Shown here piece by piece: positions 47,480-58,067 of a DNA stretch of 64,000 bases. This DNA comes from CBDUZS01 sp965371785 (GTDB lineage Bacteria > Fermentibacterota > Fermentibacteria > Fermentibacterales > JCC-6). Each line of letters begins with the position of its first letter. The stretch's first letter is position 1. The translations under genes were made by a program, and so were the position numbers. The DNA lies in NCBI GenBank assembly GCA_965371785.1, contig CBDUZS010000004.1, positions 8,385 through 72,384 of the forward strand, in the 5' to 3' direction. The notes beneath the pieces are model-generated. The model made no database searches. It was not told where the DNA came from and saw nothing but the letters and a program-made list of their open reading frames with translations.

Positions 47480-47776
47480 TCGAACAAAGCCTGATGACTG
47501 CGAGATTCGGCAACTCGATCCATTGATCGGCAGAGTAAAAAGCACTCAGGTCCTGACTAACACATTCATTTGCGACCTGTTATCATATCTTTCTGAGTTG
47601 GGAAAAAGAACTGGAACCTTGTGTCTAGGAGATTCACTCAGTGGAGAAGGTTCAGGTAAACAGAACCCTTCCAGCAGATTGCCCTCCATCAGGAGAGATT
47701 GAACCCGAATACACATTCAACAGTTTGAACCTCATGTCGCCGTTTATCCTGCAGCGACTGCACGAGGGAGTGTAAA
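47480..47776. other. Leader region before the kor-hdr operon
   Basis: About 297 bases without a supported gene. The kor-hdr operon promoter should be here. The AT-rich part near 47570-47600 is the likeliest place, but no -35/-10 pair is convincing. No terminator hairpin or riboswitch seen. Confidence 0.5.
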
Positions 47777-48073
47777 ATGAAGTACTGGCGCAAGCCCCTG
47801 GACATCGACAAGGTGAAGATCCCGCACGGTACCGTCACCATCATCGCAGAAAGGTGCAAGGGTTGTGGCTTCTGTGTGGAGTACTGCCCGAAGGAAGTTC
47901 TGGTCATGTCCGAAGAGTTCAATGCAAAGGGTTATCATCCTCCCAAGGTTATCAAGGAGGGCGAATGCGTCAACTGCAACCTCTGCGAGATGATATGCCC
48001 CGACTTCGCCATCTTCAGCGTTGAATCACCCGAAGAGGAATCACCGGAAGAGTCCGGGAACTCAGAGGAATAA
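47777..48073 (+). CDS. korD: 2-oxoacid:ferredoxin oxidoreductase delta (ferredoxin) subunit
   Basis: 98-residue 8Fe-8S ferredoxin with CKGCGFCVEYCP near 30 and CVNCNLCEMICP near 66, the delta subunit of a four-subunit 2-oxoacid:ferredoxin oxidoreductase. An acidic C-terminal tail (EEESPEES) follows. Ribosome-binding site GGGAG before the ATG. First gene of a tight run korD-korA-korB-korC that leads directly into hdrA. Confidence 0.92.
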   Translation: MKYWRKPLDIDKVKIPHGTVTIIAERCKGCGFCVEYCPKEVLVMSEEFNAKGYHPPKVIKEGECVNCNLCEMICPDFAIFSVESPEEESPEESGNSEE

Positions 48074-48086
48074 GGAGGGAATCGCT

Positions 48087-49244
48087 GTGAAAGCAGACCC
48101 AGCAGGTGTGCTGACCGGTGTCCACTACCTGGACGGTGACTTCGCTTGCGGTGAGGGCGCGATGGCCGCGGGCTGCCGTTTCGTGGCAGGATACCCGATC
48201 ACGCCCTCTACAGAAGTTGTGGAGAGGATCTCGCGGAGATTCCCATTCATGGGAGGAACGTTCATCCAGATGGAGGACGAACTGGGGAGTATGGCAGCGG
48301 TTGTTGGCGCCGCATGGACGGGATCGAAGTCCCTGACCGTCACCAGTGGACCCGGATTCAGCCTGATGATGGAGAACATCGGACTGGCCGCGATGATGGA
48401 AACACCCTGCGTAATCGTGAACGTTATGCGCGGGGGACCGTCTACCGGACTGCCGACGATGGTCGGGCAGGCTGACATCATGCAGGCGCGCTGGGGTTCT
48501 CATGGCGACTACGAAATAATTGCCCTCAGCCCGCAGTCCCCTCAGGAGGCCTTCGACCTCTGCATCGAAGCCTTCAACCTCTCGGAGGTCTACAGGGTAC
48601 CGGTGATGCTGATGCTGGATGAATGCGTCGGCCACATGACCGAGAAGGTAGTGATTCCTCCGGCTTCGGAGATAGAGATCACTCCCAGGATACTCTCCTC
48701 CAAGAGCCCTGAAGATTACTATCCCTACGATTTCGAAGGGGATTCCATTCCCGAGTTCGTCAGGGCAGGCGACGGGTACAGGTTCCACACCACAGGACTG
48801 ACCCATGACAAACGGGGTTATCCTCTAATGAGCACGGACTGCCAGGAGTGGAACGTCCGCCACCTGATAGACAAGATACGGAACAACGTTGACAAGATCA
48901 CGCGATACGATGAAGAGGATCTCGATGGAGCAGAAGTAGTGGTTCTTGCCTACGGAATCACCTCCAGGGTCACCCGCATGGGGATCGACATGGCGAGGAA
49001 GAAGGGGGTCAAGGTCGGCTTCATAAGGCTGATCGTTATCTGGCCCTTCCCCGAGAAGCTCATCAGGGACCTCGCCTCTAAGGTCAAGGCTTTTGTTGTT
49101 CCGGAGATAAACTACGGGCAGATAGTGCTCGAGGTGGAGAGGTGCGCCGGGGACAAGGCTGAAGCGATATGCGTACCCCACGGGGGAGGCAGTGTACACG
49201 ACCCGGAGTGCATCTGCAAGGCGATCATGGAGGCAGCGAAATGA
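48087..49244 (+). CDS. korA: 2-oxoacid:ferredoxin oxidoreductase alpha subunit
   Basis: 385 residues from GTG 48087, seven bases after AAGGAGGG. Pyrimidine-binding half of a thiamin-diphosphate 2-oxoacid oxidoreductase, with GYPITPSTEVVE near 37, MEDELGSMAAVVGAAW and TVTSGPGFSLMMEN. It resembles 2-oxoglutarate:ferredoxin oxidoreductase (KorA) more than pyruvate types, judged by separate alpha and gamma subunits and the nearby sucCD and gdhA; the substrate remains an inference. The stop overlaps korB (ATGA). Confidence 0.92.
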   Translation: MKADPAGVLTGVHYLDGDFACGEGAMAAGCRFVAGYPITPSTEVVERISRRFPFMGGTFIQMEDELGSMAAVVGAAWTGSKSLTVTSGPGFSLMMENIGLAAMMETPCVIVNVMRGGPSTGLPTMVGQADIMQARWGSHGDYEIIALSPQSPQEAFDLCIEAFNLSEVYRVPVMLMLDECVGHMTEKVVIPPASEIEITPRILSSKSPEDYYPYDFEGDSIPEFVRAGDGYRFHTTGLTHDKRGYPLMSTDCQEWNVRHLIDKIRNNVDKITRYDEEDLDGAEVVVLAYGITSRVTRMGIDMARKKGVKVGFIRLIVIWPFPEKLIRDLASKVKAFVVPEINYGQIVLEVERCAGDKAEAICVPHGGGSVHDPECICKAIMEAAK

Positions 49245-50134
49245 GCGCACCAGAGTCAGGTACAGCAGCAACCGTAGAGCATCCGATATCACCATACCTC
49301 CGGATGGATCGTATTCCCCACATATGGTGTCCCACTTGCGGAATAGGCACCGTCGTCAAGTGTTTCGCAACGGCCCTGGGAGAACTGGAGATGGACCTGG
49401 ACAAGTGCGCCATCGTCTCCGGAATAGGGTGTACCGGCCGGGTGGCCGGGTACATGAAACTCGATGCGTTCCACACGACTCACGGAAGGGCGATACCATT
49501 CGCAACTGGTCTCCACCTGGGCAGACCCGAACTGAATGTTACCGTGTTCTCCGGGGACGGCGACCTGGTGGGCATCGGTGGTAACCACTTCATCCATGCC
49601 GCCAGAAGGAATATCGACCTTCTGGTGATCCTGATAAACAACTTCATCTACGCCATGACCGGCGGTCAGAACGCTCCGACGACACCGATCTCTGCAAAGT
49701 CATCCACCATGCCCTTCGGCAATTACGAACAGCCGTTCAACATCCCCTACCTCGCTGACTGCTGCGGCGCCAACTACGTGGCACGCTGGACGAGCCTGCA
49801 CATAAGAAGGGTTACCAAGGCCTTCAAGGAAGCTCTCCAGAAGAAGGGCTTCCGTCTGATCGAAGTCATAACCCCCTGCTCCACTCTCTACTCGCGGCTG
49901 AACAAGCTTGGATCCGGGCTGGATCTGATGCGTTTCTATCACGACAACGCCGAGATCCGCCATGGAGCCGACACCAGAGAGCTGGCGATTGACTTCCAGA
50001 AGAAGATCATCTGCGGCAAGTTCATCGACAGGGAGAGACCATCCTTCAGTGAAAGCAGGACCGCACACTACGAGAGAACGCTCGGAGACAAGTTCGTTCC
50101 CATGCCCCCGGATGGGGGGTGGCTCCATGAGTAA
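49241..50134 (+). CDS. korB: 2-oxoacid:ferredoxin oxidoreductase beta subunit
   Basis: 297 residues from ATG 49241, overlapping the korA stop. Thiamin-diphosphate-binding half, with WCPTCGIGT near 30, the cluster-ligand Cys in SGIGCTGR near 65, the GDGDLVGIGGNH motif near 107 and NNFIYAMTGGQ near 140, the latter typical of 2-oxoglutarate or 2-oxoisovalerate types. Overlaps korC by eight bases. Confidence 0.93.
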   Translation: MSAPESGTAATVEHPISPYLRMDRIPHIWCPTCGIGTVVKCFATALGELEMDLDKCAIVSGIGCTGRVAGYMKLDAFHTTHGRAIPFATGLHLGRPELNVTVFSGDGDLVGIGGNHFIHAARRNIDLLVILINNFIYAMTGGQNAPTTPISAKSSTMPFGNYEQPFNIPYLADCCGANYVARWTSLHIRRVTKAFKEALQKKGFRLIEVITPCSTLYSRLNKLGSGLDLMRFYHDNAEIRHGADTRELAIDFQKKIICGKFIDRERPSFSESRTAHYERTLGDKFVPMPPDGGWLHE

Positions 50135-50726
50135 GAGGATCGAAATACGCATTACCGGGTTCGGAGGACAGGGCGTCGTGCTCTCAGGTCATATCGTCGG
50201 GCGTGCTTTTGCAGTCGAAGCCGGACACCACGCAACCATGATACAGAGCTTCGGTCCCGAAGCACGTGGTTCCGCGTGCAGCACCACACTCACCCTTTCA
50301 GATACCGAGGTGCTCTACCCGTACATACACAGGCCGGACTTCTTCGTCGTCATGTCCTCCGAGGGCTACGACAAGTTCAGAGACGAACTCAAACCAAAGG
50401 GCATCCTGTGCTACGAAAAGGATCTCGTGAAGCCTGAACTGAAAAAGGGCCAGCCCTCCTATGGGATATCCTCGACGAGAATCGCCGAGTCACTGGGCAG
50501 GACTATTGTACAGAACATAGTGATGGTCGGTTTCTTTGCCGCAGCTTCAGGGATCGTCAGCCGTTTACAGATGCGGAGCTCGGTGGAGCATTCCGTTCCT
50601 CCAGGCACGGAGGAGCTGAACCTCAAAGCATTCGACGCCGGCTGGAACTACTTTCAGGAGGAGTACGGCAAGGGGAAAACCGGCAGTGCGAAAAAGAAGT
50701 CAGCCGGAACGAAGAAGACTGGATAG
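50127..50726 (+). CDS. korC: 2-oxoacid:ferredoxin oxidoreductase gamma subunit
   Basis: 199 residues with the opening GFGGQGVVLSG near residue 12, then QSFGPEARG near 40, the usual gamma-subunit signature. The ATG at 50127 lies inside the end of korB. The tail is Lys-rich. Only three bases separate its stop from the HdrA start, so the oxidoreductase and the Hdr genes share one transcript. Confidence 0.92.
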   Translation: MSKRIEIRITGFGGQGVVLSGHIVGRAFAVEAGHHATMIQSFGPEARGSACSTTLTLSDTEVLYPYIHRPDFFVVMSSEGYDKFRDELKPKGILCYEKDLVKPELKKGQPSYGISSTRIAESLGRTIVQNIVMVGFFAAASGIVSRLQMRSSVEHSVPPGTEELNLKAFDAGWNYFQEEYGKGKTGSAKKKSAGTKKTG

Positions 50727-50729
50727 CAT

Positions 50730-53700
50730 ATGCAGGACCAAGAAACTGACCGGGATCCGGAGATCATGGAGGAGGAACCGGTAGTCGAGAAGAGGGCTCT
50801 GGTCATAGGTGGAGGAATTGCGGGCATACAGGCCGCTCTCGACCTTGCGGATGCAAGGATTCCAGTGACCCTCGTGGAGAGGTCCCCGGCCCTGGGCGGC
50901 CGGATGGCTCAGCTGGCCAAGACCTTTCCCTCGATGTACTGCTCCACTTGAATATTCGGGCCCAAGGCCATGGATGCCGGGCGGCATCCTCTGATCGACC
51001 TGGTGACGAATGCGGAGGTCATCGAATGCGAAGGTGACCCTGGCAGTTTCCATGTGAAAATCCGAAGGTATCCCCGCTACGTGCTAGAGTCCTGCGTGGC
51101 ATGCGGCCAGTGCGAGGATGTCTGCCCACAGGTCGGCGGCAACGAGTTCGACATGGGACTCAAGGCCAGGAAAGCGATCTACAGACCCTACCCGCAGTCC
51201 GTTCCATCTACTTATACCATCGATCCCGATGCCTGCCTCAATTTCATGAGCTTCCTGACCGAGAAACAGAAGCAGAGGTTCGCGAAAGTTCAGACAGCCA
51301 AGCAAAAGAAAGACTCCGACTACGTACCCAACATCCTCGTGTGCGGTCACTGTCAGAAGGCCTGTGACGTGAACGCAATAGACTTCGACATGACGGTAGA
51401 AGACCTCGAATTAGACGTTGGAGCCATACTGGTCGCTGTCGGCTTCAAGGAGTTCGACGCAAGGAAGCTTGGTAACTACGGGTACGGACGCCTGCCGAAC
51501 GTCGTCACAAGCCTCGAGCTCGAACGCATGCTAAGTCCCGCAGGTGTGACACAGGGTCACGTGGTGCGTCCCTCCGACAGAAAGGTTCCGAGGCGCATTG
51601 TATTCATCCAGTGCGTCGGGGCAAGGGGTGAGGGCGGCAGACCTTACTGCAGCAGGTTCTGCTGCATGAACGCGGTCAAGGATTCCATGCTGATACGTCA
51701 GCATCAACCAGAAATCGAGGAGATATCCATCCTCTACACCGACCTGCGTGCCTTCGGAAAAGGTTTCGACGACTTCGTTCAGCGCTCGTTCAACGAGGAG
51801 AGTGCCGTGTACATCAGGGGACGACCCGCGAAAGTGGATCACCTGCCCGACGGTGACACGCTGGAGGTCTTCGTAGAGGACACCCTGGGTCACGAACAGA
51901 GACGCATACCTGCAGACATGGTCGTCCTTTCGGTTGCAGCAGCACCAAACGATGGTGCGGTGGAGCTGGCAGGCATTCTGGGAATAGACACTGACGAGTA
52001 CGGATTCATCGCCCGTAAAGATGCAGCAATCTCGGCCGTCGAATCCACAAGGGAGGGCATCTACGTTTGCGGGAGTGCAGTAGGTCCCCAGATAATACCC
52101 GACTGCGTTGCGCAGGCGTCGGCATCTGCAGCGAGAGCAGGACTCTACCTTGCTGCACACAGGAAGGAAGAGGAAGAGAGGAAGGTCGAGCCCATGGACC
52201 TCTCCGGTCCTCCACGCGTTGGCGTTCTGATCTGTCATTGTGGGATGAACATAGCAGGCGTGCTGGACATCGAGAACCTGGTGGACTTCGCATCGACGCT
52301 TCAAGACGTTGTCGCCGTGAAGGAAGACATCTTCGCATGCTCCATGACAGGTCAGGACGAGCTGATCGAGATGATAAAGGAACACGGTCTCAACAGGATT
52401 GTTGTTGCAGCCTGTACACCCCGCACGCACGAGCCGGTTTTTCGCGATGCACTCGACCGGATAGGATTCAACCCCTACCTGCTGGAGATGGCCAACATCA
52501 GGGATCAGTGCTCCTGGGTCCACTCGAAGCAGGTGAACGAAGCACAGGAGAAAGCCAGAGTGCTGATCCACATGAGCGTGGCAAGGGCAAAGAGACTCGA
52601 ACCGCTGTACCAGACCGAAGCACCCATGACCAGGGCAGCTCTGGTCATCGGGGGCGGAATCGCAGGTATCCAGGCCGCAACCGACATGGCCATTCAGGGA
52701 TTCCACGTAACACTCGTGGAGAAGACGGGCCGGCTCGGGGGACGCCTGGCAGACCCATGTCTGAAGCATCTCTACCCGAATATGAGATTAGCCTCGGAAG
52801 TGCTTGAAAAGAAGACCAGACTGCTCGAAGAAAGCGGTGCTGACGTACTGCTCAACACCGAAGTCGACCGGATAGAAGGGTTTGTCGGCAGCTTTGAAGT
52901 TACGTTCAAGGGAGAAACGACCGGAACGGCACCATTCGGCGCGATAATCATCGCTATCGGAGCAGACCTCTACGAGCCCGGGGACGGTGAGTTCGGGTAC
53001 GGGAAGTTCGGCAACGTGATTACAAGCGAGCAACTCGAGAAAGCTTTCTGCAAAGGTGATGAGCTGAAATTCGGTGGGATAGAGCCTAAGACCGCATCGT
53101 TCATTCTCTGCGTAGGCTCCCGGGAGAGAGACGGTTTCACAGGCTGTTCCCGATACTGCTGCCCGACCGCTATCAAACAGGCGATGGAGCTGCACCGTCG
53201 GGGGATCGACACGACCGTTTTCTACAGGGACATAAGGACTGTATCCACGGGTGCCGAGGAGATGTACCGGCAGGCCCGTGGCGAGGGAGTCCTATTCATC
53301 AGGATTCCCCCCGAGCAGAAACCGGAGGTAGAGGGCAGAAAGCGGGTCGAGGTCGTCCGATGCTTCGATGACCTCCTCGGCAGGAAACTGGAAGTACCAA
53401 CCGACCTCGTTGTACTCAGTGTGGGCATGAGACCCCTTCAGCCCGAGACGGAAACGTTCAAGGAGATGCTCAAGACCAGCGTCGGACTGGACGGATTCCT
53501 GCTCGAACGTCATGCCGATCTGGCACCCGTCGAGACAGTGGTCGAAGGAGTCATGCTGGCCGGGACGGCTCAGGGACCCAAGGATATCGTCGATTCGGTC
53601 GCACAGGCTTCGGCCGCAGCGGCAAAGGCAACAGTGTTCCTGGCGTTCGACAGTGTAAAACTCGATCCGACGATATCCGTTGTCAACGAAGAGAAATGCC

Positions 53701-53918
53701 GTGGCTGCGGTAAATGCCAGGAGATCTGCGACTTCAACGCACCGAAACTCGAAGAGATCGAACCCGGGCTCTTCGTAGCAAGAATTAATGCTTCCCTCTG
53801 CAAGGGCTGCGGAACCTGCGCCAGCTGGTGTCCGTCCGGAGCAATCGTCGCGAAGCACTTCACTGACGGACAGGTATACGCGATGATCAGCGCCTTCTTC
53901 GGAGAAGAGAGCGTATGA
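50730..53918 (+). CDS. hdrA: HdrA-type selenoprotein with tandem HdrA modules (TGA read as Sec74)
   Basis: 1062 residues if the in-frame TGA at 50949 is read as selenocysteine. The TGA falls at the conserved position of the DCxxC motif (YCST then Sec, IFGPKA), where the HdrA at 5956 has Cys. HdrA signs: FAD site GGGIAG near 28, 4Fe-4[13 protein letters not shown] near 122, CGHCQKAC near 205, then a second module from about 495 ([20 protein letters not shown] near 637) and two C-terminal ferredoxin motifs (989-1045). A hairpin fitting a bacterial SECIS lies right after the TGA. Without readthrough only a 73-residue fragment would form. It follows korC by three bases, so it may take electrons from the ferredoxin that Kor reduces. 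Confidence 0.88.
50972..50989 (+). promoter_or_regulatory. Candidate bacterial SECIS hairpin of first Sec HdrA
   Basis: A perfect seven-base stem, GGATGCC paired with GGCATCC, with a GGGC loop. The loop starts 28 bases after the TGA at 50949-50951 and opens with two G residues. Distance and loop fit the published rule of thumb for bacterial SECIS elements. Confidence 0.75.
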
Positions 53919-54382
53919 CACCCGCGAAGAAGAGGACCAGCTGGGACCCCTCTATTGTCGTTTTCGCATGCAACTGGTGCTCCTACGCCGGGGCAGACAC
54001 GGCTGGGGTATCGCGGTTCGAACACCAGCCGCACTTCAGGATGATAAGGGTGATGTGCTCGGGGAGAATTCAGCCGGCATTCGTCTTTCGTGCTTTCGAG
54101 AAGGGTGCGGACGGCGTCATGGTTTCCGGGTGCCATTTCGGTGAGTGCCACTACATCTTCGGTAATGAGAGAGCAGTCGAACAGTTCGAGAAAACGATGA
54201 ACGTGGTGAAGATGCTCGGAATAGAGGAGGGAAGGCTTCGGCTCGAGTGGATAAGCTCTGCTGAAGGAGCACGATTCGCCGAGATCATCGACGAATTCAC
54301 AGACCAGGTTCGTGCGCTGGGTCCGAATCCCCTGGGCGGCAGGCCGGGCGGAAAAATACGCAAGAAGGGTGTTGCAGAGTGA
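53915..54382 (+). CDS. mvhD: MvhD-like hydrogenase iron-sulfur subunit
   Basis: 155-residue MvhD/FlpD family 2Fe-2S protein with CNWCSYAGADTAG near 22, MCSGRIQP near 48 and the SGCHFGECHY segment. It overlaps the HdrA stop by four bases and the next GTG start by four bases, so expression is tightly linked. It would relay electrons between HdrA and a donor or acceptor module. Confidence 0.93.
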   Translation: MTPAKKRTSWDPSIVVFACNWCSYAGADTAGVSRFEHQPHFRMIRVMCSGRIQPAFVFRAFEKGADGVMVSGCHFGECHYIFGNERAVEQFEKTMNVVKMLGIEEGRLRLEWISSAEGARFAEIIDEFTDQVRALGPNPLGGRPGGKIRKKGVAE

Positions 54383-55533
54383 GCAGTCAGAACGCCGGAT
54401 CGATTCAGGAGCTGGCCAGCAGAACTAGAGCCTGGGCCTGCTACGACTGTGGGAAGTGTACGGCTACATGCCCGATAACAAGGGCAGGCGCTGACTACAG
54501 CCCGCGGAAGCATGTTCTCGAAACGAACCTGGCTCACATTGAGGAGATCAGGGCCGATGGAAGCCTCGCAGTTTGCCTTACGTGCAGCCAGTGCGACGAG
54601 AGGTGCCCCGTCGAGGTCGATTATACCGGGCTGGTCCAGGGTCTCCGCGAGATGGTCTTCGACCCTTCTGCCGAACCGGAGTGCCCACACGGCGGTGCTC
54701 TCCAGTCCATTATGAGAATGATGGCGCGGGGGGGCACACAGCAGGCCAGACTCGACTGGATCGACGATTCCCTCGAGGTAAGCGCGAAGAAGGGGAAGGT
54801 CTTCTACTGGACCGGCTGCACCATGTACTTCGATGCCTTCTTCCCGGAATTCGAAGTTGCAACTCTGGGGGGAACGAAAGCAGCTATCCGATTACTCAAC
54901 GCCCTCGGTGAGAAACCCGTGGTGTCACCAGACGAGAGGTGCTGCGGACACGATCTCCTCTGGAACGGTGACAGAAACAGCTTCGAAGCTCTCGCGAAGT
55001 ACAATATCAGCCTGGTGGAGAAGAGCGGAGCCGAACTCCTGGTTACATCCTGCGCCGAGTGCCTCCGCACGTGGAAAATCGACTACAAACCCTACTACAG
55101 CACGAATCCACCGAAGATCATGCACATCTCAGAGCTGCTGGCCAACAGAACCGAGGATCTGAAACTGCAGATGACGGAAGAGAAGAAGGTCACATTCCAG
55201 GACCCCTGCCGCATGGGTCGACACCTCGGGATATACGACCCGCCAAGGCAGGTGCTGACCTCCGTTCCAGGCGTGGAACTGATCGATATGCCGCGATCTG
55301 GTCGAGGTGCAATCTGCTGCGCGGGCGGCACCTGGTCGAACTGCGACCGCTACTCAAAGAAGATCCAGGTGAACCGCCTCAGGGAGGCCAGGGCAACCGA
55401 CGCCGAGATACTGGTAACCGCCTGTCCGAAGTGCCAGGTTCACTACCGGTGCGCAATGAATGACCCGAACATCGGAGACGATATCGCTATAGAGCTGCGC
55501 GACGTAGCAGAGATAGTCGCCGAAGCATTGTAG
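54379..55533 (+). CDS. hdrD: HdrD-like protein (HdrC ferredoxin fused to HdrB CCG domains)
   Basis: 384 residues from GTG 54379. N-terminal HdrC part with two 4Fe-4S motifs (CYDCGKCTATCP near 22, CLTCSQCDERCP near 68), then two HdrB-type CCG domains: CCGHDLLW plus TSCAECLRT, and CRMGRHLG, GAICCAGG and TACPKCQVH. These bind the non-cubane clusters where disulfides are cleaved in HdrB. The single-chain layout equals membrane HdrD but there are no membrane segments. A heterodisulfide or another thiol/disulfide acceptor is the expected substrate; coenzyme M chemistry is unlikely in a bacterium. Confidence 0.87.
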   Translation: MSSQNAGSIQELASRTRAWACYDCGKCTATCPITRAGADYSPRKHVLETNLAHIEEIRADGSLAVCLTCSQCDERCPVEVDYTGLVQGLREMVFDPSAEPECPHGGALQSIMRMMARGGTQQARLDWIDDSLEVSAKKGKVFYWTGCTMYFDAFFPEFEVATLGGTKAAIRLLNALGEKPVVSPDERCCGHDLLWNGDRNSFEALAKYNISLVEKSGAELLVTSCAECLRTWKIDYKPYYSTNPPKIMHISELLANRTEDLKLQMTEEKKVTFQDPCRMGRHLGIYDPPRQVLTSVPGVELIDMPRSGRGAICCAGGTWSNCDRYSKKIQVNRLREARATDAEILVTACPKCQVHYRCAMNDPNIGDDIAIELRDVAEIVAEAL

Positions 55534-55562
55534 AAGAGTGTTCTGAACCAAGCGAAGGGAGG

Positions 55563-58019
55563 GTGATGACTCCAGAGAAGACGGAGGATCAACTGAGGAT
55601 CGGAGTGTTCGTCTGCGACTGCGGATCGAACATAGCCGGCACGGTTGATACCGCCGCACTCGCCGAATGGTCCAGCAGCCTGCCCGATGTGGTGTACGTC
55701 GGGAGGAACAGGTACTGCTGCGCGGACCCTGGTCAGAACGAAATCAAGGAGGCCATCGCTGAACACCGCCTTGACCGGGTGGTCGTAGCTGCCTGCACTC
55801 CCAGGCAGCACGAGTTCACGTTCAGGCAGTGTGTGAGCGATGCAGGGCTCAACCCCTACCTCCTCGAGATGGCCAACCTGAGGGAGCACTGCTCATGGGT
55901 TCACCGTAAGGACCCCGATGGTGCCAACCTGAAGGCCCGGGACCTGGTGGCGAGTGCAGTCGGGAGGGCTCACTTCCTCGAGCCGCAGGAGGAGATGACC
56001 ATGCCTGTAACGCGAAAAGCGCTGGTCATCGGAGGCGGTATCTCAGGGATAGAAGCAGCCCTCGAACTCGCAGATTCAGGCCACAGGGTGGTCCTGGTGG
56101 AAAAGGAGGCATCAGTCGGTGGGATAATGGCACAACTCTACAAGACCTATCCCACAATGGACTGCTCGATATGAATACTCGGGCCGAAGGCCATGGATGT
56201 CGGTCGGCATCCGAATATCGAGCTTCTGACGTTCTCCGAGATCGAAGAGGTTTCCGGTTACGTCGGTAACTTCACCGTCAGGATCAGAAAGAAAGCAAGG
56301 TACGTAGACCCCGATCAGTGCAATTCCTGCGGGGACTGTGTAGACGTTTGCCCCGTTGCCGTACCCGACGAGTTCCAGCTGGGTCTATCCTCGCGAAAAG
56401 CTATCTATATACCATTTCCGCAAGCGGTTCCCTGTACATACATCCTTAACATGAAGGACTGCCTGGGGAATAACCCCATTGCATGCGGTGAGTGCGCAAT
56501 AGTCTGTGAAAAGGAAGCAATCAACTACGACGACGAGGACGAGATCATAACGCGTGAGGTGGGAACGGTAATAATCGCCACCGGCCTCGACGTCTACGAT
56601 CCAACCGAAATGGATGAGTACGGGTACTCTCGGTTCGACAACGTGATCACCTCTATGGAGTTCGAGCGGCTGATCTCCGCAGGCGGGCCAACTATGGGTC
56701 ATTTCGTGAGACCATCCGATCAGACGCAGCCGAAACGCATTGGCTTCATCCAGTGCGTGGGTTCGCGAAACACGAAGATCGGTAGACCCTACTGCTCCAA
56801 CATCTGTTGTATGAACACGGTGAAGGACACCCTCCTCCTGGCCGAACACTACTCGGATATCGAGAACAACGTCTTCTACCAGGATATCAGGGCGTTCGGA
56901 AAGTCCTTCGAGGACCTGTACCAGAGGTCCAAGGAAGCGGGAACCCGCTACATCAGGGGAATACCCGGTGACATAGAGGAGGATCCCGAAACCAGGAACC
57001 TCGTGCTCACCGTGGAGAACACGACTTCCGGGAAACTGGAGCGACATGAGCTGGACATGGTCGTTCTCTCCGTCGGCGTAGTGCCCTCCGAGGGTCAACA
57101 GAAGGTATCGAGCCAGTTCAATCTGTCGAAGACATCTGACGGCTTCTTCATGGAGTCGCACCCCAAACTCAGACCGGTGGAAGCACCCACAAGGGGCGTC
57201 TACTTCGCCGGATTCTGCGAAGCGCCAAAGGACATCAAGGACTCGGTCTGCCAGGCTGGAGCCGCAGCTTCCAAGGCTGGGGTTCTCCTCAACGCGGGCA
57301 AGATAAAGATCGAGGCGATAACCAGCGTTATAGATCCGGACCTGTGCATGAAATGCGGCATATGTGCGAAGGTCTGCCCGTACGGTGCAATTCACTGGAA
57401 GAAGGGTGAGATCGCCACCGTCATAGAAGCTGCCTGCGCCGGATGCGGCAACTGCGGCGCAGCGTGCGCTTTCGGTGCCATCACAATGCGCCACTTCACC
57501 GATGCCCAGCTCATGGCACAGATCAGGGCTATCCTGGCGGAGAATGCAAAGGACAAGGTCTTCGTCTTCGCCTGTAACTGGTGCTCCTATGCCGGAGGTG
57601 ATACCGCGGGTATATCGCGACTCCAGTACCCCAGTACAAACAGGCTCGTTCGAACGATGTGCTCTGCCAGGGTGTCTGAGGAGATGGTTCTCGAAGCCTT
57701 CCGCTGTGGAGCCCCGGTTGTGCTCGTTTCGGGCTGTCACTTCAGCGACTGCCACTACATCGATGCGAACCGGGAGACCGTGAAGCGTGTTCAGCGGCTT
57801 TGGAACAGGCTGGAGAAAGAGGGAATCAGACCCGAACGACTGCAGCTGGAATGGATCAGCGCTGCGGAAGGTCAGCGTTTCGCGAAGGTGATGACGCAGA
57901 TGGAAGAGCTTCGCAAAATGGTTACGAAAGAGGAGATAAAACACTCGGTCGAAGCCCTGAAGCCCAAACCGAAGAAGAAAGCGGAGACGGGGAAGAAAAC
58001 AGCAGCGGCAGTTAAGTGA
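55563..58019 (+). CDS. hdrA: HdrA-type selenoprotein with C-terminal MvhD fusion (TGA read as Sec204)
   Basis: 818 residues with one in-frame TGA at 56172 read as selenocysteine (MDCSI, Sec, ILGPKAMD). Order: HdrA N-terminal domain with CDCGSN and CTPRQHEF, FAD site GGGISG near 153, Sec204, 4Fe-4S motif CNSCGDCVDVCP near 253, CGECAIVCE near 315, two more motifs near 595-640 (CMKCGICAKVCP, CAGCGNCGAAC), then a full MvhD domain from about 665 (CNWCSYAGGDTAG, SGCHFSDCHY). The GTG at 55563 and ATG at 55566 are both possible starts. The same hairpin type as in the gene at 50730 follows the TGA. This is the main bifurcating hub of the cluster if the HdrA family role holds. Confidence 0.88.
56195..56212 (+). 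promoter_or_regulatory. Candidate bacterial SECIS hairpin of second Sec HdrA
   Basis: Stem GGATGTC paired with GGCATCC (seven pairs, one G-T wobble) with loop GGTC, starting 28 bases after the TGA at 56172-56174. The distance is the same as in the other copy. A wobble replaces a pair, which keeps the structure while the sequence differs. Confidence 0.78.
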
Positions 58020-58067
58020 CTTGCTGCCGCATGGGTGACCTGCACCCACCGGGAGGAGTTCTGATCG

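Noticed and set aside
50952..53918. Reading the two hdrA parts as separate genes or a nonsense pseudogene
   Set aside because: Both hdrA genes break at the same motif position and are followed by equal hairpins; both parts keep full family motifs.
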